A DNA stretch of 64,000 nucleotides, taken from positions 12,516,635 through 12,580,634 of the forward strand of contig NC_087079.1 of assembly GCF_026151205.1 (NCBI RefSeq), given 5' to 3'. The position numbers and the translations under genes were made by a program. Source of the stretch: Bolinopsis microptera (lineage: Eukaryota > Ctenophora > Tentaculata > Lobata > Bolinopsidae). Positions 35,250-48,000 of this stretch are shown here, in pieces. Position 1 is the stretch's first letter. Each line of letters starts with the position of its first letter. The notes beneath the pieces were generated by a model. That model worked only from the letters and a program-made list of their open reading frames with translations. It searched no databases and was not told where the DNA came from.

Positions 35250-35384
35250 CTTATGTAATATCCTATTGAGAAATCAGAAAATTGATTATTGATTCTTTGA
35301 TAATATAATAATTGGCACGGATAACACAGTAGGTACTCACACATTAAAGGGAAACTTGAGACACGACCGTTAAGTTTAACTGCA

Positions 35385-35955
35385 GCGCTTGCTGTTCTAA
35401 ATTTATTATTTTGAGTTCAGACGTTTGATTGTTCAGTAATGCTATAGAAATTAAATTTAAAGAGGAAGCAGTTTCACGAGATTTGCATTTTGTTAAATTT
35501 TTATTCATGCTTTTGAAAGAAGAATTAGGAGAAGTGATGTCTAAAAGTTGTGTTTAATTTTGTCATCCAACAAAGATAAATGAAAATGACTAAAATCATT
35601 ATAATATTCTTTGTTCTTGACCATTTCGCCTATATCGATTTGGTTATATAAATGGAGTAGCAGGAGCCCAACATGATTTTTTAGGACACATGTTCATTGT
35701 TCACACAATATATTTTAAGACTAATTTTAGTTAATCTAAGCGAAAATGTATGTTACCTTCCCATGGCCGATATTATCATCAAGTATCTTAATTGATAATG
35801 AAAATACCTCAAATCGACCCATCGTATAGTCTTAATGATAAACTCACCTCTCCAGAGAACCATACCAGGAAATCCCTCTCGTTAATAACTTGGTTGATAA
35901 CTTCTGGTAACGGAATCTTAACCTTAAGCTGTTCTCAGCTCAGTTCATCCTATAA
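35385..35955 (-). pseudogene. duplicated, truncated galectin-like exon with its downstream flank
   Basis: Collinear with 42170-42715, from GTTCAGACGTTTGAT through TGGCCGATA to the exon end. On the minus strand the remaining coding piece reads INERDFLVWFSGE before a GTGAGTT donor, against FNERDFLIWCSGE in the intact gene. The rest of the exon is degraded and then interrupted by the PIF-like element end at 35956. Probably a non-functional relic. Confidence 0.7.
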
Positions 35956-36025
35956 GGGGTCGTTCACATATAAAGTTAACCAGCCAAGGGGAGGGGGTTT
36001 TGTAAAGCTTACGCTAGTGTAATTT
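35956..36025. mobile_element. left end of a PIF/Harbinger-like MITE
   Basis: GGGGTCGTTCACATAT preceded by TAA, similar for about 70 bp to the left end at 11172, including the GGGGAGGGGG tract and the GCTTACG word. No right end was found nearby, so it is a fragment or a deleted element. Confidence 0.6.
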
Positions 36026-37770
36026 CGGTACACAATAGCTGTGTGTAACGTAGCTCACAGAGAGAGAAGGGGAGAGGAGAGACTTGGTGATCAATAACAC
36101 AAAGATCATGGCTCATAACTATTCACCCACATCCTAGTGTCTAGTCCAATAGATAACAAAGAAACGTGTGTTTCCAAGCTAAATCCTGACGACAGCTGAT
36201 TAGTACTAAGAATCTAGTCTTGGTGCTAAATACCCGAAAGAGGCTTCGTCGCATACTGCATAGTGGTTAGCTTGGTGAACCCAGTGGTTATCTTGGTAAG
36301 CAGAGATTACTCTGTTCTCTTAGATAATACGAACCTTGAGCTTTACTAAGTGTACTCAGTAGTCATGAGCTATGACGTGGTCTTATATAGACACAAAGAG
36401 CACAGGCATGATAACACTAACAGCTGGCCTAGATTTAGTCTTCTCGTGTTTTTATTATATAGTCTCCGCAGTAAGCCATAACATTTACCCTCTTTTTTCG
36501 AGTTAGCGACAAGCGTCAATTGAGAACGGTCTTCGGAACTTTATGGCATAAGCTAAAGTATGTCTTATTACAGTTTTTAATCTAAATTGACTTTGACATA
36601 TTAAGATAGATCAGAAAATGAGATTGCTGTTACGACGTATTCCGATGTCTAACCTAAAGCAATATTTTGTGGAATCAATATCATTTCAAATTTATATTGA
36701 TAAATGGATAACAAAGCTCAATTCTATCATGTGTTGTTTTATGGAAATATATGATACGTAAAAAAGAGACGATCTGAAAACATACTTAGAGTAACACTAT
36801 TCCATTCGGTCAAAGAGCAGCCGAGCAGGGCTGGTTTTTCTTAAGAAATAATATTGTTAGTGTTTCTTAGTAATATTATTTATTGTTTAAGTGTCAAGGC
36901 AGGTCAGAAACATTTCAGTTTTCTTAATATTTCGTATAGGCATAACATATTTAGCTTAAATTAGAGTATACTTATGCAGTTACAATGTCGAATTCTATGT
37001 CGGCAACCTCTTATTTTCTTTGTTTTGTAATCCTAATCTTGTCTTATTTCTCAAACTTCAAACTTCAATTCTACTTTAGCTTTAACTTTGAGTCCTGACT
37101 CCTGACAGTTAATCCTCCTCTTTGTAGTAATCTTTCATTAATGTATTACGTTAGATTAAATGTACCTCGTAAATGCAAATCATTGTTGTTTCTGAACCAG
37201 GAGTAATAACTTAATAACACCTAGGTAATAACTTGATAACACTTTGCTGTAATACATTTATCTTCTTAGGTCTTAACGTCCTTAATTTTTAACAAGTACA
37301 GCTCCTTTACCAGCGGCTGCATGATTAGCGTAGATAATCGGCGATTGACGTATATACATCCGGCTCCTTATAAACATTAAACATTGCTAGAGATATCTAT
37401 ATTAAAGTATTAAGGGAGCCAGGGGGGGGAGGAGTCTTTATCCAAATGTAGACCCCCGGCCCCCTTATAAGTGCTAGTCCTGGTGTTTGTTTGTCTCTTT
37501 TTACAAACAGGTGCAGATTTGTGTCCAATCATCAGTGCGAGTTTTCTTGTCTATTTCCCAACAGATTACAATAACGACTTATTTCTATTTTATAACATGG
37601 CAATACACCGACTGAAATACTAGCTGCTCATTTTTGAAGTTACTTCATTACATTAGATAAAGTTCTTTAACAATATACAACCAACATTCGGGCATTCTAT
37701 CTAGTTTTCCACCCAGTTTATACCTTTTATATTTTAGTATCAATAGCTTTATCAGTAATTTCAGTTAACC
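36026..37770. other. non-coding, no gene seen
   Basis: AT-rich with no convincing exon. If the sushi-domain gene at 40506 has a signal-peptide exon, it may lie here or further upstream, but none could be identified. Confidence 0.35.
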
Positions 37771-37777
37771 GTGTTAT

Positions 37778-40143
37778 ACAAACACCAGGTTCAGAAAGAA
37801 GCGGGGTAAGATGTGGACTCACCTATCGGATGGAACCCTGAATAAGTCTCAGTTAGACTTTATTCTAGTGAGGAAGAAGTGGAGGAACAGTGTCAAAAAT
37901 ACTGAAGTCTACAGCTTCTTTAGTACACTGGGTACTGATCATAGACTTGTTTTGTCTAAGATCAAGCTATCTCTTCGACGAGCAAAAAAGCAACCCAAGA
38001 AAACCTGGTATAATTGGGGAGCACTTAAATCGGATGAAGACCTACAGAAGAGATATGCAGTAGAAGTCAAGAATCGGTACTCTGCTTTATGCGAGCAAAC
38101 CGATGAAAGTGAGGTTACGGAACTGTATGGGCATTTTGTTGATGCGATTGCTGATACCAACAAAGCCATACTGCCTAAGAGAGAAAAGAAGAGACGTGAC
38201 GATTTCGTGGGTGATCAGCGAGTTCAAAGCGTGCGTACAGCCTTGCAGCAAGCAGAGACTGTCTATCACCGGGATCCTAGTGAAGACAGTAGACTGTCTG
38301 TTAAGCTACTAAAAACTGAACTGGATCAGGTGTACCAGGACATCTTTGAAGAAGATCTAGTTGCCAAGGTTAGAAGGGTCGAAATGGCTGCAGACAGATG
38401 CAAAAACAAAGAAAGTTGGAATGTCATAAATGAGATAACTGGCAGGAAGGCCAAGGGGGCAACTCAAATAAGGGGCAACGGAGCCGAAGAAAGGAAGAAA
38501 AATTGGCTTGGGCATTTCACGAATCTGTTAGGGAGTATACCGGATGTGGAAAACGAACATCCTAGGATCGAGACTCAATTTGAAGGACTCAACATCAGTA
38601 CAGAACCTTTTACTGTGGATGAGCTTAAAGCTGCTAAACACAGGATAAAAGAAGGTAAAGCACCAGGTGATGACGGCATACCTCCTGAAGTCCTCAAAAG
38701 ATGCGACCTGGATGAAATCGTGCTGTCCTTCTGCAACAAAGCCCTGACAGATGGTATTGCGCCAGATCAGTGGAGGATAAGTAACATCATCCCGGTTCCC
38801 AAAAAGGGAGACTTGACCAACCCTGGAAACTGGAGGGGGATATCTTTGACTTCTCTCGTAGCTAAGACTCTTAATAGAATGGTGCTTAATAGGATCCAGC
38901 CGGCTATAGAGGGGGTACTTAGGGACAATCAGAATGGTTTTCGGGAAGGACGGTCCACTACTAGTCACATCTTGGCACTCAGAAGGATTCTAGAGGGGGC
39001 TAGACAGAGAAATTTACCGGTAGCTATGGTGTTTGTTGATTTTAAGAAGGCCTTTGATTCACTTCACCGGGGAATTTTGATGCAAATACTAAAGGCCTAT
39101 GGAATACCGGACAGTATTGTAGATATCATTAATCTTCTCTATGTCAACACGAAGGGCAAAGTTATAACACCAGATGGGGATACCGAGCTATTTGATATCC
39201 TGGCAGGAGTTCTTCAAGGGGATACATTAGCACCATACTTGTTCATTATAGCCCTTGACTATTGCATGAGACAAGCCTTAAGCAAGCATCCTGAAATAGG
39301 ATTTACCATTAAGCCTTATCGGAGTAGGAGAGTCAAGGCGGAGAAGATAACAGACACTGGCTTTGCAGATGACATTGCTCTGATAGCAGATACTGTAAAG
39401 GAGGCAGAGATGCTGATGCTGGAGGTAGAAAGAGTTTCTGCTACAGTGGGACTTAAAATGAATGAAGGGAAAACCAAATTCATTACCCAGAACATCGAGA
39501 ACCCTGATACCATCAAGTCCCTGGGTAACAACACAATAGAGCACGTGAAAGACTTTACCTATCTTGGTTCTAGAATCAGAGACAGTGAGAGTGATATCAG
39601 GGTTAGGAAAGGAAGAGCATGGGGAGCATGCCACACTCTCAAAAAACTTTGGAAATCTAACCTTAGAAAGTCTATCAAGACCAGAGTGTTCACAGCACTA
39701 GTCGAGTCGGTGCTTCTATACGGTTCTGAGACTTGGACTATGACGAAAAGGCTAGAGAAGATGGTGGATGGTTGCTATACGCGAATGTTAAGAATGGCCC
39801 TTAACATCAATCAATATCGAGACCATGTCAGCAACCACAGTCTGTACGGTGATCTTCCTAAAGTCAGCTCCAAGATAACCCAACGAAGGCTCAGACTTGC
39901 AGGTCATGCTCACCGACATCCGGAGCTGACACTGAACAAACTGATCCTCTGGAAGCCGAGTCATGGGCATACTAATAGGGGGCGACCTTACCTAACACTA
40001 CTAGATAACCTAAAAGCAGATACTGGGCTGAAATCAGTAGATGAGATAGCTAGACTGATGGAGGACAGAAAGCTGTGGAGAACTGTTGTCAATGGATCTC
40101 GGGAATACTACCCGCCATAAGTCAAGTCAGTAAGTCAAGTCAA
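37778..40143 (+). mobile_element. RTE-like non-LTR retrotransposon, 5'-truncated, ORF intact to its stop
   Basis: GTGTTAT is present at 37771-37777 and 40144-40150, a 7-bp target duplication. The open frame enters without a start from about 37787 (TNTRFRKKRGKMWTHLSDG) and ends at 40120. It begins in the last part of the endonuclease (QLDFILV, DHRLV). Reverse transcriptase follows with KAPGDDGIPPEVL, FVDFKKAFDS (about residue 407 of the Met-started frame), GVLQGDTLAPYLF and FADDIALIA (about residue 517). The end carries AAGTCAAGTCAG-type short repeats. FADD in place of YADD, and the endonuclease signature, suit RTE-like clades. The 5' two-thirds of the endonuclease is missing, so it is dead on arrival. 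It was presumably inserted in an intron or upstream of the sushi-domain gene. Confidence 0.9.
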
Positions 40144-40150
40144 GTGTTAT

Positions 40151-40505
40151 GCTGGAAGTAATGGCTAATGTAATTTAGATAATACAATTTAAACGTCACA
40201 TTTTAGAAAACGCGTTGAAGAAAGGAAATGTAAATGATCATGTGGCGAATAAGACTACTAGGGGGTGCACTACAGCTGGGGGTGCACTGCCACTAGTACT
40301 ACTACTAGTTCTGCTAAGCAGTTTCAGAGGATGTAAGAGCTTAGTCGCTACGAAAGGTTAAAAATATTATATTTATTGCCAGGGGTATTATTGAAAATCT
40401 ACGTTTTAATGTCTAATTTTTAAAAGTTTTTATTCAGCATTATAATTCAACTTTTGAGCTCTACCTATAAGTATTTGGTCAGATTTAAAACAAACTGATT
40501 TTCAG
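40151..40505. other. non-coding flank before the sushi-domain gene exon
   Basis: AT-rich, ending in the TTTTCAG acceptor of the exon at 40506. No separate feature seen. Confidence 0.4.
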
Positions 40506-41581
40506 AGTGGCAAAATGTGGAAAGAGGCTCGAGAATATCAGTGCCAGATATCCCGTATACCTTCCAAGTAGAAACTGAGTTGATAACTGCTGAAACTCAT
40601 GACGATTTCATTATCATACTAAGTGAAAGGGGACAAGGTGATATTATCACTGATAAAATTAATCTTCAAATAGACGTGATAGGAAATAAATTCATACCAA
40701 TCACCATGAGAGCATCTTGTCCTGATACTGAAAAGAATGACTTGGAGATCGAAAACAGTGACACTGGTATTTGGACTATCAAGGTTACCAATGCGCATAT
40801 CGAGTTTCTTCTCGATGGAGAATTAGTGACCTCTTGTGAAGATGCCTGCCTGATGAGTGAAGTTCATGCCACGAATGTCATTCAGTTCGGGGCTAAAGAT
40901 GACATATCCAAAAGTTTTCGATTGCAACTAGGTGAGTGGCCTTTTGGGGTTACACTGTTCGAAATTTATCACTTTTAATTGTATCTCTTCAACATTATGA
41001 TACAAATTATGATTTGCACGTAATAAAACGACAAAAAACCACCATAAAGGGGACAACCAGACGAGTAAAAACTAATTAATTTCAGATCCATGTACAGAGT
41101 ACCCAAGCGACTGGAACCATGTGGAGCCATCAAGTGCCGGGGAGGAAATAGACGCTGGAAGTAAAGTAACAGTGGAGTGTAAAGCAACCCGGGTCAACAA
41201 AGGAGGCAGTGAGGTCACGTGCACAAGTGGGAACCAATGGGAGTTTGAGGAGAAACCGGATTGTGTACTGCGTGAGTTTTTACTTTGTTCTGTAATTAAT
41301 GAACTTTAATTTTTACATGAAACTCAATTTAGTCCAACACAACTAATCACTTCTTATAACTGCTCCACCTCATGACAATTATCCGCCAGAGTGTACGGGG
41401 TTTGACGAGACATACCTCCCCAACATGTTCAGCCCCTCCCTCCCGGCATACGAGGGTGCACAATCGATGGTCACGTGTTTTGCAGGAACATTCCAACTCG
41501 GAGGAGAGCACGTGGTATGTGTCAGTGGGGAGGAATTCAGTTATGACACAAAGCCAGATTGCAGGGTAATAGGTAACCAAT
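40506..41581 (+). CDS. secreted or membrane protein with two sushi (CCP) domains, 5' end not found
   Basis: Exons: 40506-40931, 41086-41271 and 41390-41581, with TTTTCAG/TTTCAG acceptors, GTGAGT donors and matching phases. The first visible exon encodes a 140-residue beta-rich segment (YTFQVETELI, DDFIIILSERG, WTIKVTNAHIEFLLDG) that may be a galectin- or laminin-G-like sandwich. The next two exons each encode one CCP domain. CCP1 has the four Cys in CTEY, VECKA, VTCTSG and PDCV plus the Trp in QWEF. CCP2 has ECTG, VTCFAG, VVCVSG and PDCR. The last exon can read through to VIGNQ and TAA at 41579-41581, or splice at a GTAATA donor after 41565. The start and signal peptide are missing. Convergent with the galectin-like gene. 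Confidence 0.75.
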
Positions 41582-42611
41582 AAACTCATTTTCATATAAA
41601 TCAGTTTGATCTGCAGTTGGTGTAATCTTATGAAAACGTGTGTCAAAACTTCTTATATTTTTTGGGCAAGATATAAGAAGTTGACGATAACAAGTAATTT
41701 GATTAAGGACAATAAATTTAAGGAGATACCCGAGGTAAAGACGATTATTGTCTTTATCTCCGACAAACTACAATTTTTTGTGACGATGATTGTTTAGAAT
41801 TTATAATTTAATGTGTTAAAAATGAGAAATTCAGCATCTTAAATTAATTGATCCCAAGACAAAGTTGCTGTGGTAGTATTCTTAATCCACACAAGGAATT
41901 TCTGTAAACTCAAGGACAAGGTTTGTAGTTTATTTCAGGTTGAAATTATGAAATTTGACGGGTAAAAGCATTAGGCCATTAGAGCCTAATAAAGTTATAA
42001 ACCTTAAGGCTTCTGTAAACTATTTTATCTTGTTCAGTGTTAACTAAAAAGTAATAATTTCAGGATCGTTCCATACAAAGACTAGTGTTTTACTTCAACG
42101 AGAGTCTTGACGAAAGCCGACTTAAAAAGAACATAATATTCTAATATAAAAACTGTCGCTTGCAGCTTGCCATTCTGAATTTAAAGTTCAGACGTTTGAT
42201 CCATAGTAATACTATACAAATTATATTTAGAGAAAACAGTTCCACGAGATTTGTATTTTGTTACATTTTTTATTTGTGCTTTTTTTAAGAACGAGGCAAA
42301 ATTGCAAATTGGAGTCTAATTTTGTCAAATATCTGTGGTAATCTGTCAATAAAAAGTCACCAAAAATGAAAAAAATTGAAACGACTGAAATCGTTACAAT
42401 ATTTTTGACTCTTCCGCCCATGCCCATTTTGCCGATTTAGTGAACATGTAAGTAAATTGGATTGGAACTGGAAGCCCGTATGATTTATCAGCCCATGTTT
42501 ATAGAATACTTATTCTAAGAATAATCTTAGTTATTCTAAGGAAAAATGTATGTCACCTCCACATGGCCGATACCATCATAAAGTATCTTAATGAAATTAT
42601 CTCAATTCTCT
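41582..42611. other. non-coding between the two convergent genes
   Basis: Contains, from about 42170, the flank that is duplicated at 35385. No exon seen. Confidence 0.4.
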
Positions 42612-42626
42612 TCAAAGTAAACTCAC

Positions 42627-43916
42627 CTCACCAGAGCACCAGATCAGGAAATCCCTCTCGTTAAACTCGAAGATATACCTCCTCTCCCCGTCCCGGTTTC
42701 TATTCGGAAAGTCAGCTAAAATCCACTTGAACCCCCACTGTTCTCGTCCTCTTTGAAACACAGAGTTCCTGACGGCTACTTGACCTCGCTGAGGATGTAG
42801 CCCCACCATTAAGATCTCTTGATCACCAGCTCTGAACATGATGTCTCCATCCCATTCCCATGTATCAGGACTTCTTGGATCTACTTGGAACGTAGTGGTG
42901 ACTTTTAAAAGGCAGCTCGGAGCGTTGAATGGGAGTGGGGTGAGATTGGGAGCTTCCTGGCCTCGACCTGAAATAAAATCAGTCAATGGGCAAACGTACC
43001 TCTGACACTTTTGGCTGAATTTGACCAGTCATCAATCAGTGAGGTCAGTGTGAGTGACACAATATTATAGTAACAAAACCAAAGGCAATAGCCGTCCGCC
43101 GTTCTGCCAAATTATGGCTCGCAATAATATCATTTTAACTCGATTTCACAGCTTCTGAATTGTATTCCTATTGACGGATGATACGCGTCGCGTCTATATT
43201 TCAGGCAAAGCGCTGCGAACTAGCTTGCGTCGGGTCGGTCTGTTAACAATGACAACTTCTGATTCACAACAAACTTTTTCAAAATTAAACCCACTCCATG
43301 GTTCACAATCCAGTTTATTTGTCCCAGATCCAGATCTGACAGTTTTTCCAGGAGTACAGGAAGTGCAGGACAGAGCGAGTCCTCATTGACTGTAAGTGTC
43401 AACTTTACAGTCACTGCATTGTTGACTGTAAGTGTCAACTTTACAGTCACTGCATTGTTGACTGTAAGTGTCAACTTTACAGTCACTGCATTGTTGACTG
43501 TAAGTGTCAACTTTACAGTCACTGCATTGTTGACTGTAAGTGTCAACTTTACAGTCAGTGCATTGTTGACTGTAAGTGTCAACTTTACAGTCACTGCATT
43601 GTTGACTGTCAAAGTACTGTCCCGGATCACATGGTGGGTCTGATAGTGACGAGTGTTAAAATATCTGATTATCTTAACATTATAGGAAAGTTAAATAGTT
43701 CTTTTTATATCGAAAACCAATTCTAAAAATTTTAAAGTTAGTATCATTTTCATATTCATACTTTCTAAATATCCAACAGTTTAGTCAAATAAAGTTTTGA
43801 ATCGTTATAGAATTATGAGAACCATTTAAAAGTATACTCATACAAATATTTGCTGTTTTATAACTACCTGCTGAGCAGCAGAGAAGTAGGATTACGCAGA
43901 TTATTAGCACCAGCAT
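42627..43916 (-). CDS. secreted galectin-like protein, exons 1 and 2
   Basis: Exon 1 (43916-43868) starts ATG and encodes a signal peptide, MLVLIICVILLLCCSA, before a GTAGTT donor in phase 1. Exon 2 (42967 to about 42627) begins after TTTTATTTCAG with two bases, so the phases fit and the protein continues GRGQEAPNLTP. Its body resembles a galectin carbohydrate-recognition domain: GDIMFRAGDQEILMVGLHP, VAVRNSVFQRG, then the Trp-Gly of QWGFKW, then IFEFNERDFLIWCSG, the usual F-x-V-NG strand. Strict galectin sugar-binding residues are only partly recognisable. Two overlapping donors exist at the 3' end (GTGAGG/GTGAGT). The exon carrying the last strand was not found. Without splicing the frame ends EVSLL and stop at 42612. 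Intron 1 contains a 36-bp minisatellite. Confidence 0.7.
43385..43612. repeat. 36-bp minisatellite in the galectin-like gene intron
   Basis: About six units of GACTGTAAGTGTCAACTTTA followed by CAGTCACTGCATTGTT. Each unit contains an inverted repeat, GACTGTAA/TTTACAGTC. 36 bp equals 12 codons, so both strands stay open (TVNNAVTVKLTL on -). No splice sites or phase fit make it an exon. Confidence 0.9.
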
Positions 43917-44487
43917 CTCCACTAACCAGTCCTCGCTTGCACTTTACAGCTGTTGCATTTACCAGTTTTCCTACAAACATGATTATACTGATGAGTAATA
44001 TTAGCAGTTAACTGTTTTTGCAGTTGTTTGATCAAGCGAAGAGTTAAGTTTTCAACAAATGGGGGGTCAGACTGTTTTTGATGGACAATCCTTTGAGTTA
44101 TGGCGTTAGGCTGTGTCCGGTAGGCAGTTCCAACTTAAAAATGTAAAAAAGTTAATAAAAATAAAGTTTGATATCGATTGCGGCAGCGATGGAAATGCTT
44201 GCATGACCATGGGACCAAAGTTCAAAAGGTCGTGACAGACCATTTGGTACCTACTAATACTATTTTAAAAGCAAGGTTACTGATTACAAAATAAAAGGAA
44301 TATCTGAAACACGTAAAACGCGGTACTTACATTATCCACGACTTAAAAGCATCTAATTAGTGCTTGTAATTAACAATTAAGACACAACCGTACATGTTAT
44401 GTAGTCAGGGTTTGAACTGACAAAAGCAGGAAAATGTAGGAAAATGAGCTGATCGTAAGAAAAAAAAACTGGGTGTAGACGAAACAG
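43917..44487. other. upstream region of the galectin-like gene
   Basis: No gene seen. It should contain the promoter of the minus-strand gene. Confidence 0.35.
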
Positions 44488-45088
44488 ATACCTTACAAGA
44501 CATTTTTGTGGCGGACCAATTTGCGACGACCGAAATTTTGGCGGTCCGAAAATATGGCGAAATTGAACAAAAACCGTCACATTTCGGACGTCACAGAAAA
44601 TAAGGGTATTTTTCATTATTTTGTTTTCTGACACAAAGGAAATTCAAAATTTTCTAAAAATCGGTAAAATCATGTTGAAACAAAATGAAACTTATAAATC
44701 GATTTCTTCATCTTCCTCTAAGGAATCCGGCTCGACTCTATCAGTTTCACTTATTGAGTTTGGTATTAAATTGTTTATCTTGACTTAGTCTCTTATAAGA
44801 CGTTAGCACATAAATTAAAAATTAGCACATAAATGTAATTTATTGTAAATTTAAAACGTATTACTTGACATAAAATTCATCATGGAATATTGTGTTTATT
44901 TGTCCCACCATCATATCACTAACTTTTTAAGAACAAAATGAATCGATGAAGCCACAATTATTGGAATAAGCTAAAAATAATGCGACGGATTCTATTACGA
45001 CGACCGAAATTTTGGCGGTCCGAAAATATGGCGAAATTTCGGGAAAACCGTCGCATTTCGTACGTTATGAATAAGTCTTGTAAGGTAT
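44488..45088. mobile_element. 600-bp TIR element, no transposase
   Basis: CCTTACAAGAC at the left is inverted at the right (GTCTTGTAAGG). TA flanks each end, suggesting a Tc1/mariner-type target. Just inside each end lies the same direct repeat, about 75 bp long (44523-44600 and 44997-45070), including CGACCGAAATTTTGGCGGTC. Confidence 0.7.
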
Positions 45089-48000
45089 GAGATAATATGA
45101 TCAATAATAAATTGATATGAGATAATATGATCAATAATATATAAAAATAAAATCAAATAAATATGTGAATAAAAACCACACGTACAAGCTCGCTTAATAT
45201 GAGACAAACCTATCAGTCGGAACTTTCCAGCGGAAGTGCATTGGAGGTGCAGTTCGAATTAGCAAATGATCCCAGAAGCAATCTAATATGAGCTGATGTC
45301 CCACTGTAAGTGTAAAGGATTACAGGATCAGTGTAGGTACCTGGTACCAATGATCCCTCATTTCCTCACCTCGTACCGGAGAGTTTTCTTAACTCATCAA
45401 CCGTGTCTCATTTTAGTTTCACCCTACTTTCCCCTGAAATCCATTAATTCCGGCACTTAAAATGACATATTTGAGAAGTTCTCGCTCTCCTCACGTCATC
45501 TAACGATGGCGTTTCTCTTGTCGCTAATATTTTAGGCCCTAGCCCCGAAGACGTCATCCACCCAAAATCGTCATTGAGGAAGTAAAACAAAAAGGGGCAC
45601 GACGGATATCATTCTATTTCTGTGTTACTGTTCTGCGTTTTATTTACACCTAAGTATCAATATAAAGGAATGTTACATATGATGAATATGCGTAGTATTT
45701 AATTTCCCGCCTTGTTTAACTTCCTGAGTGACGATTTAGCACGAGTTACAATTCGGACTTCGGAGCCTATCAGATATCAAACAGATGTCCTACTTAATTC
45801 AAACCCACATTTGTATTCAAACAACCGTCCTTCTTCTACCAGTTTTCAAGCAGCTGTACAACCTTCACTTATCTGTCTTTCACCATCTTCTCTTATCTAT
45901 ATTTAACAAGTCACCATTATACTCTCTGTTATCTATTCATCTGTCTATGTTCCATCCCATCAATAATGTGTCCTCACCTTGTCACTTGTCAGATAACCAG
46001 GACCCAGATGATCCAGCCTCCAGGTTGTTCAGGTATTGTACCGGTGCAGGTAATTAACCAAGTACAACCCTCACTTCCCCTGTACTAGACCCCTCATTGT
46101 ACTCTTAACAAGAGTGCAGATAGCCATTAACCCTGGAGCAGAGCAACGTTTAGTCCTAATAAAGCTAACGACACCGGCATCATCCCTAATATAGCCACTA
46201 ATGGGTTCTAATTAGTCCTTATTTGGATATAATGGGATCTCTGCACCGCCTGCAATTCTGTAAGATGAGTAGTAGTTTGTGTACTTGCTCTTCGTGTATA
46301 ATTAAGTTTGTGAGTTATTTATAGAGCGGCCGTATAGCGCGGGTTGGCTCGTGTGTCGGAACTGTTTGAATTCTTATTTTCGTATTTTGGAACGCTGCCA
46401 GGGATTCGAATTTAGAGGTACACATGGCATCTGGTGACTGGTGACTGGTTTATGTTAGACATCGGATATGAGGCAAATCTATAGATCGTTGAGGACTTGG
46501 GTCATCGGTATGTGGGGGTAAGGTATTTGACGGTTAAATTATCAAATTAATGTTTCATTTCCGATATCTCGATCCAATCTTACATTGCTGTGGCTGTTAC
46601 TTTGTATACAGAAAGTTTGTTATTCTTGGAGATTGTGTATTTATAGACTCGTTAGTCGTTAATCACAAGATTATCATAGCCCTAACAACACACAATGATA
46701 ATTCAATGCATTTTCTGATCATACGATTTTTTGATTTCACCAGCTATTTTTTGTAATCTCTAGGATTGTTATCTTCTCGCGGTAATCTCTCGTGGTTTCT
46801 CGCTTGTCTTATGAATAGGCATTCATAGACTGGCGACCTCATTCTGCTCTTAAATATACACTAGGTATTTGATGCAATTCCAGAAATTGTTTAGTTCACA
46901 ATTTATAGTAGCCGACGAGCCGTAAATCTACTCTGCATCTCCTAAGTTTTTAGTCTACAAGTACATCTGACAACATGAAGATAATCAGAACTTTTAAAAT
47001 GTCAAATTACTAAATTATTACAACTCTTGACTCTTTTAGAGTATGACCGATATGACTCCTCGACATGACTCATAAGTCAAATGATCTTATCTGATCTAGT
47101 CACTAATAACACGTAACCACGCAATACAATGACTGAGCATCTCTGCTACTATCACATTTCCTATATCGATGACATCTTCATTACTATTAAGCGATACAAT
47201 CACGATACTCAAATGAGAATTCCAATGAATCCACATATCTTAATTTACATTCTTGCACTCTATTTCAATCTTTAAATTTTTAAGATTCCTGTACTATTTT
47301 GCACACATTTGTACATAGTTTGGTAGTTTCCACACAGTAGTTTGCACGAGTTAATGATGTATCATGCAGCTATTATAGATAGTATCTACTAATCTACCCT
47401 ACTTAGTACTTTAGCACTTAAATCTACCATATACACTGTATCTGTTGTAACGAGATATCAATCTCTCCGAAGCCTGTGATAGACATAATTGCACGTGTCG
47501 TCACCGAGGTAACGTATATCAATCGTCACCATCCCAACTTCAGTCGTCACCATGACACCAGTTACAACAAGATACTATCCAATAACTAGTTGTACGTGTG
47601 TGTATCTCTTGAAGTGCTGGTATTTACATTATTTATATGGGTGTTTGTCCCGTGTAGGATAGAGGCGTGTACGATGACTGAGGTGTGGATATCAGAACTT
47701 CATATTTGGTCGCTGTTAAGTTGTTAATATATTGCGTATCTCATGTGCAGTAGTGTTTGTTGTGTGTAGGAATTTTCTTAATTTTTTGCTTTGCATTTTT
47801 CTTGCCTTAATTTGTATTTACGTTCGTGATTTATTTACTTGTCATAGTTTAACTTGCTTCGTTAATTTCGTTACTTAACCTATCACTATAGCGTTACAAA
47901 TTCCAAAGTGTAAAAAGTAACTTAGTTTCCGACTGGAGAATGGAGAGAAATATTTCCAAGCACAAGAGGGCGGGTAAAACCTGCACTGCCAAACCTGCTA

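Noticed and set aside
38087-39970. Minus-strand open frames within the RTE-like element
   Set aside because: Shadows of the reverse-transcriptase ORF on the opposite strand.
43220-43643. Repeat-containing exon (TVNNAVTVKLTL) of the galectin-like gene
   Set aside because: Exon 1 and exon 2 already join in phase without it, and no acceptor/donor pair frames the repeat.
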